Shown: positions 20,343-28,659 of the stretch, one piece after another
Layout of the letters: the number at the start of each line of letters is the position of its first letter
Position numbering within the stretch: position 1 is the stretch's first letter
NCBI GenBank assembly: GCA_017542475.1
Contig: JAFXXD010000036.1
Location: 1 to 60,954 of the forward strand
Length of the DNA: 60,954 nucleotides
Direction of reading: 5' to 3'
Source: Ruminococcus sp.
GTDB taxonomy: Bacteria; Bacillota; Clostridia; Oscillospirales; Ruminococcaceae
Notes under the pieces: model-generated
The model's database searches: none
The model's input: only the letters and a program-made list of their open reading frames with translations
Told to the model about the DNA's origin: nothing
Position numbers and translations under genes: made by a program

Positions 20343-20356
20343 CCTCAGAAATGAGG
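20343..20356 (+). promoter_or_regulatory. Hairpin overlapping the toxin Shine-Dalgarno sequence
   Basis: CCTCA-GAAA-TGAGG, a 5-bp stem with a GNRA tetraloop. The 3' arm overlaps the TGAGGTGA ribosome site, so the folded mRNA would hide it. Confidence 0.6.
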
Positions 20357-20366
20357 TGAGCGGGCG

Positions 20367-20441
20367 ATGACAATACTTGAACTACTTACTTTAATGTTAG
20401 TGATCATAGCTATTATCGAGCTTTCAAATAAAAAGAAATAA
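20367..20441 (+). CDS. Probable type I toxin: 24-residue membrane peptide (holin-like toxin type)
   Basis: The ORF encodes a 24-residue peptide: a short N-terminal MTILE, one hydrophobic helix of about 15 residues (LLTLMLVIIAIIELS) and a NKKK C-terminus. This is the layout of the small 'putative holin-like toxin' peptides of Firmicutes and of other type I toxins such as TxpA/BsrG and Fst, which insert into and damage the membrane. It has a GAGGTGA ribosome site 7 bases before the ATG, a perfect promoter about 70 bases upstream and a terminator whose stem begins at the stop codon. A convergent promoter on the other strand would make an antisense RNA over its 3' end. Toxicity is inferred from this organisation. 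Confidence 0.72.
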   Translation: MTILELLTLMLVIIAIIELSNKKK

Positions 20442-20532
20442 CCGCCCCACTTCCACATAAGGCGGTTGTTTCTATAAACAATACCATATGAGGAAAACCG
20501 CTCTCGCTTAAAAGCTATGCAGTACCCTCTTT
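20430..20532 (-). ncRNA. Probable antisense antitoxin RNA
   Basis: A leftward promoter at 20539-20566 would start an RNA near 20532, which runs into the shared hairpin and then a T-rich stretch at about 20430. It would be about 100 nt and fully complementary to the 3' end of the toxin mRNA. Its first bases include GGGTACTGCA, the same 10-mer found near the 5' end of the toxin RNA. It contains no credible ORF. The arrangement parallels RatA over txpA. Ends are estimates. Confidence 0.6.
20440..20472. terminator. Shared bidirectional terminator of toxin and antisense RNAs
   Basis: AACCGCC / GGCGGTT stem with a 14-nt loop. A T-rich tract follows on both strands (TTGTTTCT rightward; ATTTCTTTTT leftward). 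The left arm overlaps the toxin stop codon. Confidence 0.8.
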
Positions 20533-20538
20533 ATTTAT

Positions 20539-20566
20539 ATTATAGCATAAAATCTGAAAATGTCAA
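20539..20566 (-). promoter_or_regulatory. Consensus promoter of the antisense RNA
   Basis: Read leftward: perfect TTGACA (20561-20566), 16-bp spacer, perfect TATAAT (20539-20544) with extended TGC. It points at the toxin gene. Confidence 0.85.
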
Positions 20567-20582
20567 GGGCTGAACTTCGCGT

Positions 20583-20819
20583 TCAGCCTATCTTTTTTTC
20601 TATTTCTGCGACTATGTCGCTCATTTTTATGTCAAGGGCGGTCGATATGCGGTACAGCGTTTCTAACGTCGGCTTGCGCTCGCCGCGCTCTATCGCGCTG
20701 AGGTGCGTGCGCCCGATGTCAGCGAGACCGCTCAGTACTTCCTGTGAGACGCCCTTTCGTTTTCGGAATTCCGCGATGGTTTTTCCGACAATAACTGAAT
20801 CAAGCGTTGGTATATACAT
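20583..20819 (-). CDS. XRE-family helix-turn-helix repressor
   Basis: From the ATG at 20819, which has an AGGGGTG site, this is a 78-residue single-domain DNA-binding protein. The Cro/CI-type helix-turn-helix covers about residues 12-65 (IAEFRKRKGVSQEVLSGLADIGRTHLSAIERGERKPTLETLYRISTALDI), with a short helical end. An upstream in-frame start would add 37 residues, but they run through the operator region and are not conserved-looking. It is divergent from the frameshifted membrane-protein gene, with two identical ACATATGT sites between them that are likely its operators. It is typical of small accessory or phage-derived repressors. Confidence 0.85.
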   Translation of the reverse strand: MYIPTLDSVIVGKTIAEFRKRKGVSQEVLSGLADIGRTHLSAIERGERKPTLETLYRISTALDIKMSDIVAEIEKKIG

Positions 20820-20868
20820 ATTATCACCCCTGATAATATGATATACGATTTTTTTGTAATCGTTGAAC

Positions 20869-20904
20869 ACATATGTTGACATTTGAATACATATGTGGTA
20901 TAAT
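20869..20904 (+). promoter_or_regulatory. Promoter with twin ACATATGT operators
   Basis: TTGACA (20876-20881), 17-bp spacer, TATAAT (20899-20904), extended TGG. The palindrome ACATATGT occurs at 20869-20876 and 20889-20896, exactly 20 bp apart (two helical turns), within similar flanks (GAACACATATGTTG and GAATACATATGTGG). One overlaps the -35 and the other fills the spacer, so a bound dimer would block transcription. Confidence 0.75.
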
Positions 20905-20947
20905 TGTGTCAAGAAATAATTCGCAGACAAAAACGGAGTGAAAAACT

Positions 20948-21315
20948 ATGTATAATAATGCTGGTAAAAAAATCAAAAGACTATCGGAGACAATCGTAAT
21001 CGTATCTACTATTGTTTCATCAATGTTTGGTGGTTTATTGTGTTCATTTTTTTCAGATATGACTCGGAGAAAGCAGGGATCGCACTTTTGGTTGGAGCTA
21101 CTTCATTTGGATTAGTTAACTTCTTTATTAGTTGGATTCTTTCTTTAGTCTTAGCAGCTTTCGGCGAGTTGTGTGAGAACGTTTACGAATTAAATAAGAA
21201 AATTAACAAATACGCTTGTTATGAAAAAACGAATATTAGTACTAATGAAGAAACAAAGGATTTCAGCGAAATTGATATAGAAATCGACAATGATGATGAC
21301 GATGATGATGAGTAA
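20948..21315 (+). pseudogene. Small membrane protein gene with a -1 frameshift at a T7 run
   Basis: The natural start is the ATG at 20948 behind CGGAGTG. That frame reads MYNNAGKKIKRLSETIV, then a hydrophobic stretch, and stops about 55 codons later. The continuation lies in the -1 frame (SEKAGIALLVGATSFGLVNFF... AFGELCENVYELNKKINKY), and the switch point is at or just after TTTTTTT at 21047-21053. Joined, the two parts make about 122 residues: two membrane segments followed by a polar tail ending in a run of aspartates. Such small proteins with an N-terminal (G)KKIK segment and an FGEL-type segment after TM2 are common in Ruminococcus. The region is AT-rich relative to neighbours. It could be a real frameshift, programmed slippage or a sequencing error. 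Confidence 0.6.
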
Positions 21316-21319
21316 CAGC

Positions 21320-21376
21320 GCGGGCGGATAATATCCGCCCCTACTATACGGGACGCCGAGGGCGGCGCCCCCTACA
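21320..21376. repeat. Two CCCTACA-type stem-loops
   Basis: GGGCGGAT-AAT-ATCCGCCC followed by CTAC (21320-21345), and GGGACGCCG...GGCGGCGCCCCCTACAG (21349-21376). They are adjacent and in the same orientation. Confidence 0.75.
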
Positions 21377-21397
21377 GAATAAGAAGGCTGCAATCAG

Positions 21398-21427
21398 AAA
21401 GAGGGCTCAAATGAGCCCTCTTTTTTG
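21398..21427. terminator. Bidirectional terminator before cellobiose phosphorylase
   Basis: AAAGAGGGCTC / GAGCCCTCTTT stem with a 4-nt loop; T-tract rightward and a shorter one leftward. It lies between convergent genes. Confidence 0.88.
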
Positions 21428-21442
21428 TATTCAGTTCAGCTC

Positions 21443-23929
21443 TCAGCCGAGAACTATCTCTACCTCGTGTGTGCCGCCCTCGCATACGGGAACTACACAG
21501 CCCTCAATAGCCTTGCCGTCGAGTGTCATGGACTTGACGCCCTTGCAAACGTGGTTCGGGTTCTTGACTGTGATGTTGTATGTAGCACCGCGGAACTGAC
21601 GTGTAGCCTTGAAGCCGTCCCACGATGAAGGAATGGACGGGTCAACGCTGAGGCCGTCGAAGTCGGGCTTTACGCCGAGAATGTACTGGGAAATAGCAAC
21701 CATATTCCAAGCCGCTGTACCTGTCAGCCAGCTGTTCTTGCCCTGACCGAAGTTCTTCGCGTCCTTACCGCCGATCATCTGACCGTATACGTAAGGCTCG
21801 GTCTTGTGGATATCGGAGGTTTCCTCGGTGAATGCGGGAGCTATCTTGCTGTAATACTCGAATGCCTTGTCGCCTCTGCCTGCGTAAGCCTCAGCGCAGA
21901 TTATCCATGCGTTGTTGTGGGTGAAGATACCTGCGTTCTCCTTGTAGCCGCCCGGATATGTGGATATCTCGCCGTACTGGATATAGTACTTCGTGAATGC
22001 GGGGTTGTTGAGAACGAGACCGAACTCGCAGTTGAGGTACTTGTCGATGGAGTTGAGGGTCTTGATGTCTGCGCCCTGATCCTTGCCGATCTCGGACATA
22101 ACAGCGAAGCCCTGAGGCTCGATGAATATCTTGCCCTCCTCGCACTCGTGAGAGCCCATCTTTTCGCCGTTAGCGTCGTAGGCTCTGAGGAACCACTCGC
22201 CGTCGAATGCGGACTCCATAACGTTCTTCTTCATCTTGTCTATCTCAGCCTGAGCCTTTGCAGCCTCGTCAGCCTTGCCGAGATGCTCGAGAATGCCCAC
22301 GTAAGCGGGACCTGTGTAGGTGAAGAGAGTTGCAACGAAAGCGGACTCGGCTATCTTGGAGTAGCCGCCCTCAGCCTTGAACTTGGGATTTGTATAGGTC
22401 TGGAAGGACTCGCCGGGTGTATCCGAGAAGCACGAGAGGTTGATACAGTCGTTCCAGTCAGCACGCATTGCGAGCGGGAGACCGTGAGGTCCGAGGTTGT
22501 TGACGATGTGGTAGAAGGATACTGTGAGGTGCTCGAGCATCGTGTGCTTGCCGTTCGGGTCGTCGTCGAAGGGAACATCGGCGTCGAGGATGCCCCAGTC
22601 GCCTGTCTCCTTGATGTAGGAAGCAACGGAGAGTATCATCCAGAGCGGATCGTCAGAGAAGTCGCCGCCGATATCGGCATTGCCCTTCTTGGTGAGAGGC
22701 TGGTACTGGTGGTAGCAGCCGCCGTCGGAGAGCTGAGTCGAAGCGATGTCGATGAGACGCTCTCTTGCGCGCTCGGGTATCTGGTGAACGAAGCCGAGGA
22801 TATCCTGATTCGAGTCACGGAAGCCCATACCTCTGCCGATACCGCTCTCGAAGTAGGAGGCGGAGCGTGAGAGGTTGAAGGTTACCATACACTGATACTG
22901 ATTCCAGATGTTGACCATTCTGTTAACCTTGTCATCAGGAGTGTCTACCTTGAATATCGAAAGGAGATTGTTCCATGTATTGCGGAGCTCCTCAAGACCT
23001 GCCGCTACCTTCTCGGGAGTGTTGTACTTCTCAATCATAGCGTAAGCCTTTTCCTTGTTGAGCACCCATGTCTCTCTTGTGAGGAGGTTTGCGGGCTTCT
23101 CAGCGGCAAACTTCTTGTCCTGCGGGTTCTCAGCATAGCCGAGGATATAGATGAGGGTCTTGGACTCGCCGGGAGCGAGAGTTACCTTCTTATAGTGCGA
23201 AGCTACGGGCGACCAGCCGTCCGCAAACGAGTTCGAGGGCTTGTCAGCCTTTACTGTAGCGGGGTTGTCCCAGCCGTTGTAGATGCTTCCGAGGAAGGAA
23301 TCACGGTCAGTATCGTAGCCGTCGATAGTGTCGTTTACAGTATAGAATGCGTAGTGATTACGTCTGTCTCTGTATTCTGTTACGTGGTAGATAGTGGAGC
23401 CTTCGATCTCTACTCTACCTGTGGAGAAGTTTCTCTGGAAGTTCGTGCAGTCGTCCTGCGCGTCCCAGAGGCACCACTCAGCGATGGAGAAGATGGAGAA
23501 GCTCTTAGCCTCGCTGCTCTCGTTCGTGAGAACCACCTGCTGTACCTCGCCGTCGTAGTTCTGGGGAACGAAGAATGTCACCTCAGCCTTTAAGCCGTTC
23601 TTCTTACCTGTGATAATGGTATAGCCCATACCGTGGCGGCACTGGTACTCGTCGAGCTCAGTCTTTACGGGCGACCAGCCGGGGTTCCATACGGTGCCGT
23701 TGTCGTTTATGTAGAAGTAACGGCCGCCCATATCTATCGGAACGTTGTTATAGCGGTAACGGGTGATACGGCGGAGGCGTGCGTCCTTGTAGAAGCAGTA
23801 GCCGCCTGCTGTGTTTGAGATGAGTGAGAAGAAGCCCTGATTACCGAGGTAGTTTATCCACGGATAGGGAGTCTTAGGGGAGTTGATGACATATTCCTTG
23901 TTGGAATCGTCGAAGAATCCGAACTTCAT
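21443..23929 (-). CDS. Cellobiose phosphorylase (GH94)
   Basis: The enzyme splits cellobiose with phosphate into glucose-1-phosphate and glucose in the cytoplasm, saving ATP in cellulose users. The 828-residue protein starts [15 protein letters not shown] and has the N-terminal beta-sandwich segment ([28 protein letters not shown]). The (alpha/alpha)6 catalytic domain carries the acid aspartate in [13 protein letters not shown] and the [20 protein letters not shown] segment, and a C-terminal beta domain ends in [13 protein letters not shown]. The length matches characterised cellobiose phosphorylases (~810 residues) rather than the larger cellodextrin or cyclic-glucan enzymes. It is monocistronic with its own promoter, an AAAGGAG site and a terminator. 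Confidence 0.95.
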   Translation of the reverse strand: MKFGFFDDSNKEYVINSPKTPYPWINYLGNQGFFSLISNTAGGYCFYKDARLRRITRYRYNNVPIDMGGRYFYINDNGTVWNPGWSPVKTELDEYQCRHGMGYTIITGKKNGLKAEVTFFVPQNYDGEVQQVVLTNESSEAKSFSIFSIAEWCLWDAQDDCTNFQRNFSTGRVEIEGSTIYHVTEYRDRRNHYAFYTVNDTIDGYDTDRDSFLGSIYNGWDNPATVKADKPSNSFADGWSPVASHYKKVTLAPGESKTLIYILGYAENPQDKKFAAEKPANLLTRETWVLNKEKAYAMIEKYNTPEKVAAGLEELRNTWNNLLSIFKVDTPDDKVNRMVNIWNQYQCMVTFNLSRSASYFESGIGRGMGFRDSNQDILGFVHQIPERARERLIDIASTQLSDGGCYHQYQPLTKKGNADIGGDFSDDPLWMILSVASYIKETGDWGILDADVPFDDDPNGKHTMLEHLTVSFYHIVNNLGPHGLPLAMRADWNDCINLSCFSDTPGESFQTYTNPKFKAEGGYSKIAESAFVATLFTYTGPAYVGILEHLGKADEAAKAQAEIDKMKKNVMESAFDGEWFLRAYDANGEKMGSHECEEGKIFIEPQGFAVMSEIGKDQGADIKTLNSIDKYLNCEFGLVLNNPAFTKYYIQYGEISTYPGGYKENAGIFTHNNAWIICAEAYAGRGDKAFEYYSKIAPAFTEETSDIHKTEPYVYGQMIGGKDAKNFGQGKNSWLTGTAAWNMVAISQYILGVKPDFDGLSVDPSIPSSWDGFKATRQFRGATYNITVKNPNHVCKGVKSMTLDGKAIEGCVVPVCEGGTHEVEIVLG

Positions 23930-23986
23930 AAATTTTTCTCCTTTGTTTTACTATGCTTGTGCGGTGGTATACTCCGCGATATTACT

Positions 23987-24015
23987 ATTATAACAGATTC
24001 CCCGCATTATTACAA
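23987..24015 (-). promoter_or_regulatory. Cellobiose phosphorylase promoter
   Basis: Read leftward, TTGTAA (24010-24015), 17-bp spacer, TATAAT (23987-23992). A GCGG...CCGC inverted repeat around 23961-23977, between the promoter and the start codon, could be an operator, but I do not recognise it. The rest of 23930-24169 is AT-rich spacer with no ORF. Confidence 0.75.
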
Positions 24016-24169
24016 TAGCTTTTCATAAATTGCGGTGTACTATTTTTTATAACAAATTTGTGCATTTTTACCTATGAAGGGAAGAATCGGAGGTCTGCGG
24101 GAGATGGCTTGAAGGGCGTATCACTCAATTATTGCGGAGCGGCTGTAATAATTATGAACAATTTGTAAA

Positions 24170-24199
24170 CTTTAAGAATCTTAAAGAATTCTTTATACT
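24170..24199 (+). promoter_or_regulatory. ABC-transporter promoter with tandem and palindromic repeats at -35
   Basis: CTTTAAGAAT (24170-24179) and CTTAAAGAAT (24180-24189) are tandem 10-bp direct repeats. The same bases also form the perfect palindrome CTTTAAGA-A-TCTTAAAG. TATACT (24194-24199) is the likely -10. No good -35 is present. This is the usual picture of a promoter activated by an OmpR-family response regulator. Confidence 0.55.
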
Positions 24200-24256
24200 T
24201 TGGTTTTATCATTAGAATCAGCAGAGAAGAAAAATCACCGAAAAGGAGGAACTGCT

Positions 24257-25213
24257 ATGTCAGATATCGTAATTGAAGCCAAGGAGCTTACCAAACAGTA
24301 CAAGAAGCAGAAGGCTGTGGACGGCGCAAGCTTTCAGATAAGGAAGGGTATGATATGCGGTCTCGTCGGTCCGAACGGAGCGGGCAAGACCACCATAATG
24401 AAAATGCTCGGCGGACTGGTGCTCCCCACGGAGGGAAGCTTCACCATTTTCGGCGGGAGCTCCGAGAAGGAGCTCGCACACGCCCGCTCGCGCATGAGCT
24501 TTATGATAGAGACGCCATACGCCAAGAACGAGATGTCCGCGAGAGAGAATCTCGAAAAGCTCCGCCTGCAAAAGGGTATCCCCGACCGAAAGCGCGTGGA
24601 CGAGGTGCTCGAAATGGTGGGGCTGAAGGACGCGGGAAAGAAACCCGTTGCCAAGTTCTCGCTCGGTATGAGGCAGCGCCTCGGCATTGCGGGAGCTCTG
24701 CTCTCCAAGCCCGAGATAATGGTGCTCGACGAGCCCGTCAACGGTCTCGACCCCGAGGGCATTATCGAGATACGAAATATGCTCAAGCACTTCAACGAGG
24801 AGGAAGAGGTCACTATCCTCATATCCTCGCATATCCTCGCCGAGCTCTCGCAGCTCTGCACGGACTATATGTTCATACGTCACGGGAAGCTCCTGCAGAC
24901 GCTGTCGGCGGAGGAGCTCCACAAGATGTGCGGCGAATACTACCACATCCACACCGACAACGACCCGCTCGCGCTCGTGACATTGCAGAACAAGCTCGGT
25001 ATCACGGACTGTGACGTGCTCAAGGACGGCAGTCTCCGCCTGTTCGAGCGCCTCGACGAGCTGCCGCTCATATCAAAAACGCTCTACGAGAACGGTCTGC
25101 TGCCCACGACTCTCCACGTCCACGAGGCAGACCTCGAATCTTACTATATGAAACTGGTAGGTGATGACAATGACGAACATAATCAAGGAAATGCTGAGAC
25201 AGACAAGGCGTGA
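24257..25213 (+). CDS. ABC transporter ATP-binding protein
   Basis: An ATPase of 318 residues from the ATG at 24257, with an AAGGAGG site. Walker A is GPNGAGKTT near residue 38, the signature is FSLGMRQRLGIAG and Walker B is IMVLDEPVNGLD, followed by the H-loop in ISSHILAEL. The C-terminal ~90 residues form the extra domain common in BcrA/CcmA-type ATPases that pair with separate ABC-2-like permeases. It overlaps the first permease by 44 bases. Such systems export peptides or give resistance to peptide antibiotics; the substrate here is unknown. Confidence 0.92.
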   Translation: MSDIVIEAKELTKQYKKQKAVDGASFQIRKGMICGLVGPNGAGKTTIMKMLGGLVLPTEGSFTIFGGSSEKELAHARSRMSFMIETPYAKNEMSARENLEKLRLQKGIPDRKRVDEVLEMVGLKDAGKKPVAKFSLGMRQRLGIAGALLSKPEIMVLDEPVNGLDPEGIIEIRNMLKHFNEEEEVTILISSHILAELSQLCTDYMFIRHGKLLQTLSAEELHKMCGEYYHIHTDNDPLALVTLQNKLGITDCDVLKDGSLRLFERLDELPLISKTLYENGLLPTTLHVHEADLESYYMKLVGDDNDEHNQGNAETDKA

Positions 25214-25949
25214 CAAGCTGCTGTGGCTCGGCGCGGTGTATATCGGAGCTATGCTCGGAGCTATGTTCAGCGATAACGGTCTGACGACCGATACGGGCAG
25301 CAGCTTCTTCGGCTGCGCTATGCAGACGCTGTACATTATGATACCTCTTATTCTCGGGACAATGGCAGCCCGAATATGCGGAGCCGATCTCCGCGACAAG
25401 ACCGCCAACTACGAGCTCCTCTTCGGCAAGAAGCGCCGGGAGGTCTACTTCGGCAGATTCATCGCCTCATTTATCGCGTGCTTTACGGTTATGGCACTGA
25501 TATTTGCCATAGTTATCATACTCCCGACCGCTCTCAACGGCTGGGGAGAGAGCCTGACCGCCCGCAATGCCGCCGCGCATTTAGCGCTGGTATACCCGAT
25601 AATGTTCAGGATACTGTGCTTCTTCACGGCTTTCACCTTCCTGTGCAGAAACGACATCATCGCCTTCGTTGTCGCCATAGTCGGCACGCTGATGTGCTTC
25701 GTGTTCGTATTTGCGATGTCGGAGCTGGCTGATATCGAGCTGACGTGGCACCTCGCAGTCAGCGACCTTATGCACATTCTCGACTTCTCGAACACCACAC
25801 AGGGCTTCGTAGACGGCAAGGATATCACCGTATACAAGGCTCCGATAGAGACTGCGGCGGCTGTACGCTCGCTGCTTGCCTCGTTCGGGATAGGCTCGTT
25901 CTGGCTCTTCGGCGGCTATATGCTCTACCGCAAGAGCGACATATCGTAA
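25170..25949 (+). CDS. ABC-2-type transporter permease
   Basis: A 259-residue membrane protein with six predicted hydrophobic segments. It opens with TNIIKEMLRQTRRDKLLWLGAVYIGAML and has the central ADLRDKTANYELLFGKKRREVYFGRF loop that is typical of BcrB/ABC-2-like permeases. Several starts are possible (25161, 25164, 25170); the last is best spaced from the GGTAGGTG site. It overlaps the ATPase gene, which points to coupled translation. It probably forms a heterodimer with the next permease. Confidence 0.85.
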   Translation: MTNIIKEMLRQTRRDKLLWLGAVYIGAMLGAMFSDNGLTTDTGSSFFGCAMQTLYIMIPLILGTMAARICGADLRDKTANYELLFGKKRREVYFGRFIASFIACFTVMALIFAIVIILPTALNGWGESLTARNAAAHLALVYPIMFRILCFFTAFTFLCRNDIIAFVVAIVGTLMCFVFVFAMSELADIELTWHLAVSDLMHILDFSNTTQGFVDGKDITVYKAPIETAAAVRSLLASFGIGSFWLFGGYMLYRKSDIS

Positions 25950-25961
25950 GGAGGGACTGCT

Positions 25962-26765
25962 ATGCTCGATATTATGCGATTTCAGTTCCGTCAGCTGATA
26001 AGGAAAAAGATAGTGTACGCTCTCAGCCTGCTGATTTTTGCGGTGCTGTTCATGATAATGTTCTTCAGCGGCACAGCCGAGGAGCCCGTCACTACCGCGT
26101 CCGAATTCGCGCCTGAAATGCTGGCGGTATTCATAGGCTGTGCGGCTCTCGCGGCGGGCTCGCTGGTGGGAATGGTAAGCGGCGACGATATGTCCGACAA
26201 GACCATAAACCACGAGATAATGGCGGGCAGGAGCCGTGCCGCGTCATATCTCGGGCGCGTGATACCCGTGCTCATCGCCGCTCCGATAGTTTCGCTGATA
26301 GTGTGCGGAGCTCCCTTCCTGCTGTACGGCAAGCTTTACGGCTGGGGAGACACGCTTTCGGTATCTGTGGTGCTGACGCGGTGTCTGCTCGCAATGCTGC
26401 CTATGCTCAGGCTCTGCGCCTTTATGGCAATGCTCACCTTCATTACCAAGAATGCCTTGATAACCGTTACTGCGGCGATGGCTCCGAGCTTCTTAACCGT
26501 CGGTCTTGCAACGGGAGCAGCGCAGTCATCGGCTATCTTCGGCAAGATCATGGAGAGACCGTGGCTGCTCAGCGTCGCAGACCTCGCGTACTACGGCTCG
26601 TTCGACAGCTGGTACACCTACGACCTCAATATGAAGATGTACTACACCTTCTACCCGTCGATACCTGCGGCGAACATTGCTCTGACGGTCGTGCTCTCGC
26701 TCGTGATGACGGCGGTGTACCTCTTCATCGGCTACCACTACTTCCACTACGACGATATGGACTGA
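25962..26765 (+). CDS. ABC-2-type transporter permease
   Basis: A second permease of 267 residues with six hydrophobic segments. It is related to the preceding one through the shared DDMSDKTINHEIMAGRSRAASYLGRV loop, which parallels ADLRDKTANYELLFGKKRREVYFGRF. It lies 12 bases downstream with an AAGGAGG site. The two paralogues and one ATPase form a complete heteromeric transporter. Confidence 0.87.
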   Translation: MLDIMRFQFRQLIRKKIVYALSLLIFAVLFMIMFFSGTAEEPVTTASEFAPEMLAVFIGCAALAAGSLVGMVSGDDMSDKTINHEIMAGRSRAASYLGRVIPVLIAAPIVSLIVCGAPFLLYGKLYGWGDTLSVSVVLTRCLLAMLPMLRLCAFMAMLTFITKNALITVTAAMAPSFLTVGLATGAAQSSAIFGKIMERPWLLSVADLAYYGSFDSWYTYDLNMKMYYTFYPSIPAANIALTVVLSLVMTAVYLFIGYHYFHYDDMD

Positions 26766-26781
26766 AAGGAGGCGGCACTTT

Positions 26782-28479
26782 ATGAAGCTTTGGGATATAA
26801 TAAGAATATGCGCGTGTATCGCCTCCTGCGGCGTACTGTGGTGGGCAGCGGGACGCTCGGAAAAGGTCAAAAGCCCGAAATGGCGCATACTGTGGCTGCT
26901 TGCGCCTCTGCTCGCCCTGCCGATAGATAAGCTCGGACCCGAGCTGTCAATGCTCCCGCTGTACATAGGCGCAGTTGTGGCGTTCTTCGGCTTCTTTATG
27001 CAGAAGAAGCTGGCAAAGCGCGGTCTTGCGCTCGCGGGGGCGGTGTGTATGGCACTGAGCTTTCCCGTCTGCCTGCTGAATCCGCGCTACCGTGCGCACG
27101 ACTTCAAGGGCGACTTCGAGAAGCTCTACGCCTGTATGCGCGAGCACTATGTCCTCACCGAGCACAAGGACATCGACTGGGACGCTCTATACGACAAGTA
27201 TCAGCCGATATTCGCCGACATCGACGAGAGGCAGGACGTCGGCGCGAATGCGATAGCGTGGGGCAAATTCTGCGGCGAGTTCCACGACGGACACGTCAAT
27301 TACGTTTACAGCAGGGACGCCGTCAGCGACGTCAACAAGGCGCTGAGGGAGGCTCTCGGCAATGACTACGGGCTCGCGGTAATGCACTGTACGGACGGCA
27401 GCTTTGCGGCGGTGAATGTCGACGGCAGCCTTTCCGCCTACGGCATACACAACGGCACTGTCATCACCGCGTGGGACGGCAAGGCTCCCGACGAGGTGAG
27501 CAAGTCCTCGCCGCTGTATGACTGTAATATCTTCTCCTACAACGAGGACGACGAGGAGCCGAACTTCGATATTGCGAGCTTCCCCGACATCGACAACGAG
27601 ATCTTCTGGAGCGGCATTTTCGCGGCGGGTATCGGCGGAGACACGGCAGAGGTCACATTCATCGCCGACGACGGCTCGGAGCAGGTCGCAGATCTCCCGA
27701 AGATGGGCGGCTACTTCGACCGCTTCAAGGCTACCCTCGATATCATCAACGGCGGCGTGAAGGCGGGCAACCTCCAGTGGAAGAAGCTCGACGATACCAC
27801 GGCTTGCCTGCGTATCAAGGGTATGAGCTACGATACGAATTCCTACAACTCCTCGGACGACGACGCCTATGACGAGATGAAGGACGAGATACGCGAGACC
27901 ATACTCAGCTATCAGTCCGAGGGCGTGAAGGACGTCATCATCGACCTGAGAGGCAACGGCGGCGGCTCGCCCCATATGGTCAACGGCGTGCTTTCGATGT
28001 TCGCTCCCAAGGGCGAGCACTACTGCCTCACCAATGCAGTCTGGGACAAGGACAACGCCTGCTGGGCTAAGGACGAGGACGGCAGCTACCTCAGGGGCAA
28101 TGATATCACTTATCAGGGCGAGGAGCTCCTCGGCAGCGGCAGAGTCGTGCTCATCGTCAACTCCAGCAGCGTCAGCGCTGCGGATATGATGACCAAGGAG
28201 GCGGAGGCTCTCGGTAATATGACCGTTATCGGCTTCACATCGCCCAACGGCTCGTCGCAGGCTGTGGGACAGAAGCGCGCGCAGAACGGCAGTATCAGCT
28301 TCTCGAACTGTATCGTCCTCGACAGTGACGGCGGCATAATGATAGATTCGGGCACCGACAGGCAGAGCTCCGACGGCGACGGCGTGCAGATAGTGGAGTT
28401 CGGCTCCGAGGCGATAAGCGCGATTTTTGATAACGGCGAGGACTATCTCCTCAATAAGGCGCTGGAAATGCTGAAATAA
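26782..28479 (+). CDS. Membrane-anchored S41-family peptidase
   Basis: A 565-residue protein. The first ~100 residues contain about three membrane segments. An extracytoplasmic region then follows with the S41 N-terminal element (FEKLYACMREHYVLTEHKDIDWDALYDKY), and from about 350 the tail-specific protease core: VIDLRGNGGGSPHMV and the catalytic-serine region IVNSSSVSAADMMTKEAEAL, followed by IGFTSPNGSSQAVG. No PDZ domain is obvious. It is 16 bases after the second permease with a GGAGG site, so it belongs to the ABC operon and may process the transported peptide, help with immunity or act in envelope quality control. Confidence 0.85.
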   Translation: MKLWDIIRICACIASCGVLWWAAGRSEKVKSPKWRILWLLAPLLALPIDKLGPELSMLPLYIGAVVAFFGFFMQKKLAKRGLALAGAVCMALSFPVCLLNPRYRAHDFKGDFEKLYACMREHYVLTEHKDIDWDALYDKYQPIFADIDERQDVGANAIAWGKFCGEFHDGHVNYVYSRDAVSDVNKALREALGNDYGLAVMHCTDGSFAAVNVDGSLSAYGIHNGTVITAWDGKAPDEVSKSSPLYDCNIFSYNEDDEEPNFDIASFPDIDNEIFWSGIFAAGIGGDTAEVTFIADDGSEQVADLPKMGGYFDRFKATLDIINGGVKAGNLQWKKLDDTTACLRIKGMSYDTNSYNSSDDDAYDEMKDEIRETILSYQSEGVKDVIIDLRGNGGGSPHMVNGVLSMFAPKGEHYCLTNAVWDKDNACWAKDEDGSYLRGNDITYQGEELLGSGRVVLIVNSSSVSAADMMTKEAEALGNMTVIGFTSPNGSSQAVGQKRAQNGSISFSNCIVLDSDGGIMIDSGTDRQSSDGDGVQIVEFGSEAISAIFDNGEDYLLNKALEMLK

Positions 28480-28486
28480 CGGTTGT

Positions 28487-28618
28487 GTGTAGGGGCTGAT
28501 GCCTACATCAGCCCGATATTAAGCTGAAGTTATGTCAATGGGGGGCGATGTGGGCATCGCCCCCTACATTTGGTTTAATGTGCTTTGTATGCGGGCGAGC
28601 GGAACTCGCCCCTACAAA
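28487..28618. repeat. Three CCCTACA-type stem-loops
   Basis: Copies at 28488-28514 (GTAGGGGCTGATG...CATCAGCCC), 28541-28569 (GGGGGCGATG...CATCGCCCCCTACAT) and 28591-28618 (GGGCGAGC-GGAA-CTCGCCCCTACA). The first is inverted relative to the other two. They end just before the T-box promoter. Confidence 0.8.
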
Positions 28619-28622
28619 GGTC

Positions 28623-28651
28623 TTGACAAATCTGCGAGTTTGTGGTATCAT
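28623..28651 (+). promoter_or_regulatory. T-box leader promoter
   Basis: Perfect TTGACA (28623-28628), 17-bp spacer, TATCAT (28646-28651), extended TGG. Confidence 0.85.
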
Positions 28652-28659
28652 TGTTCTAT

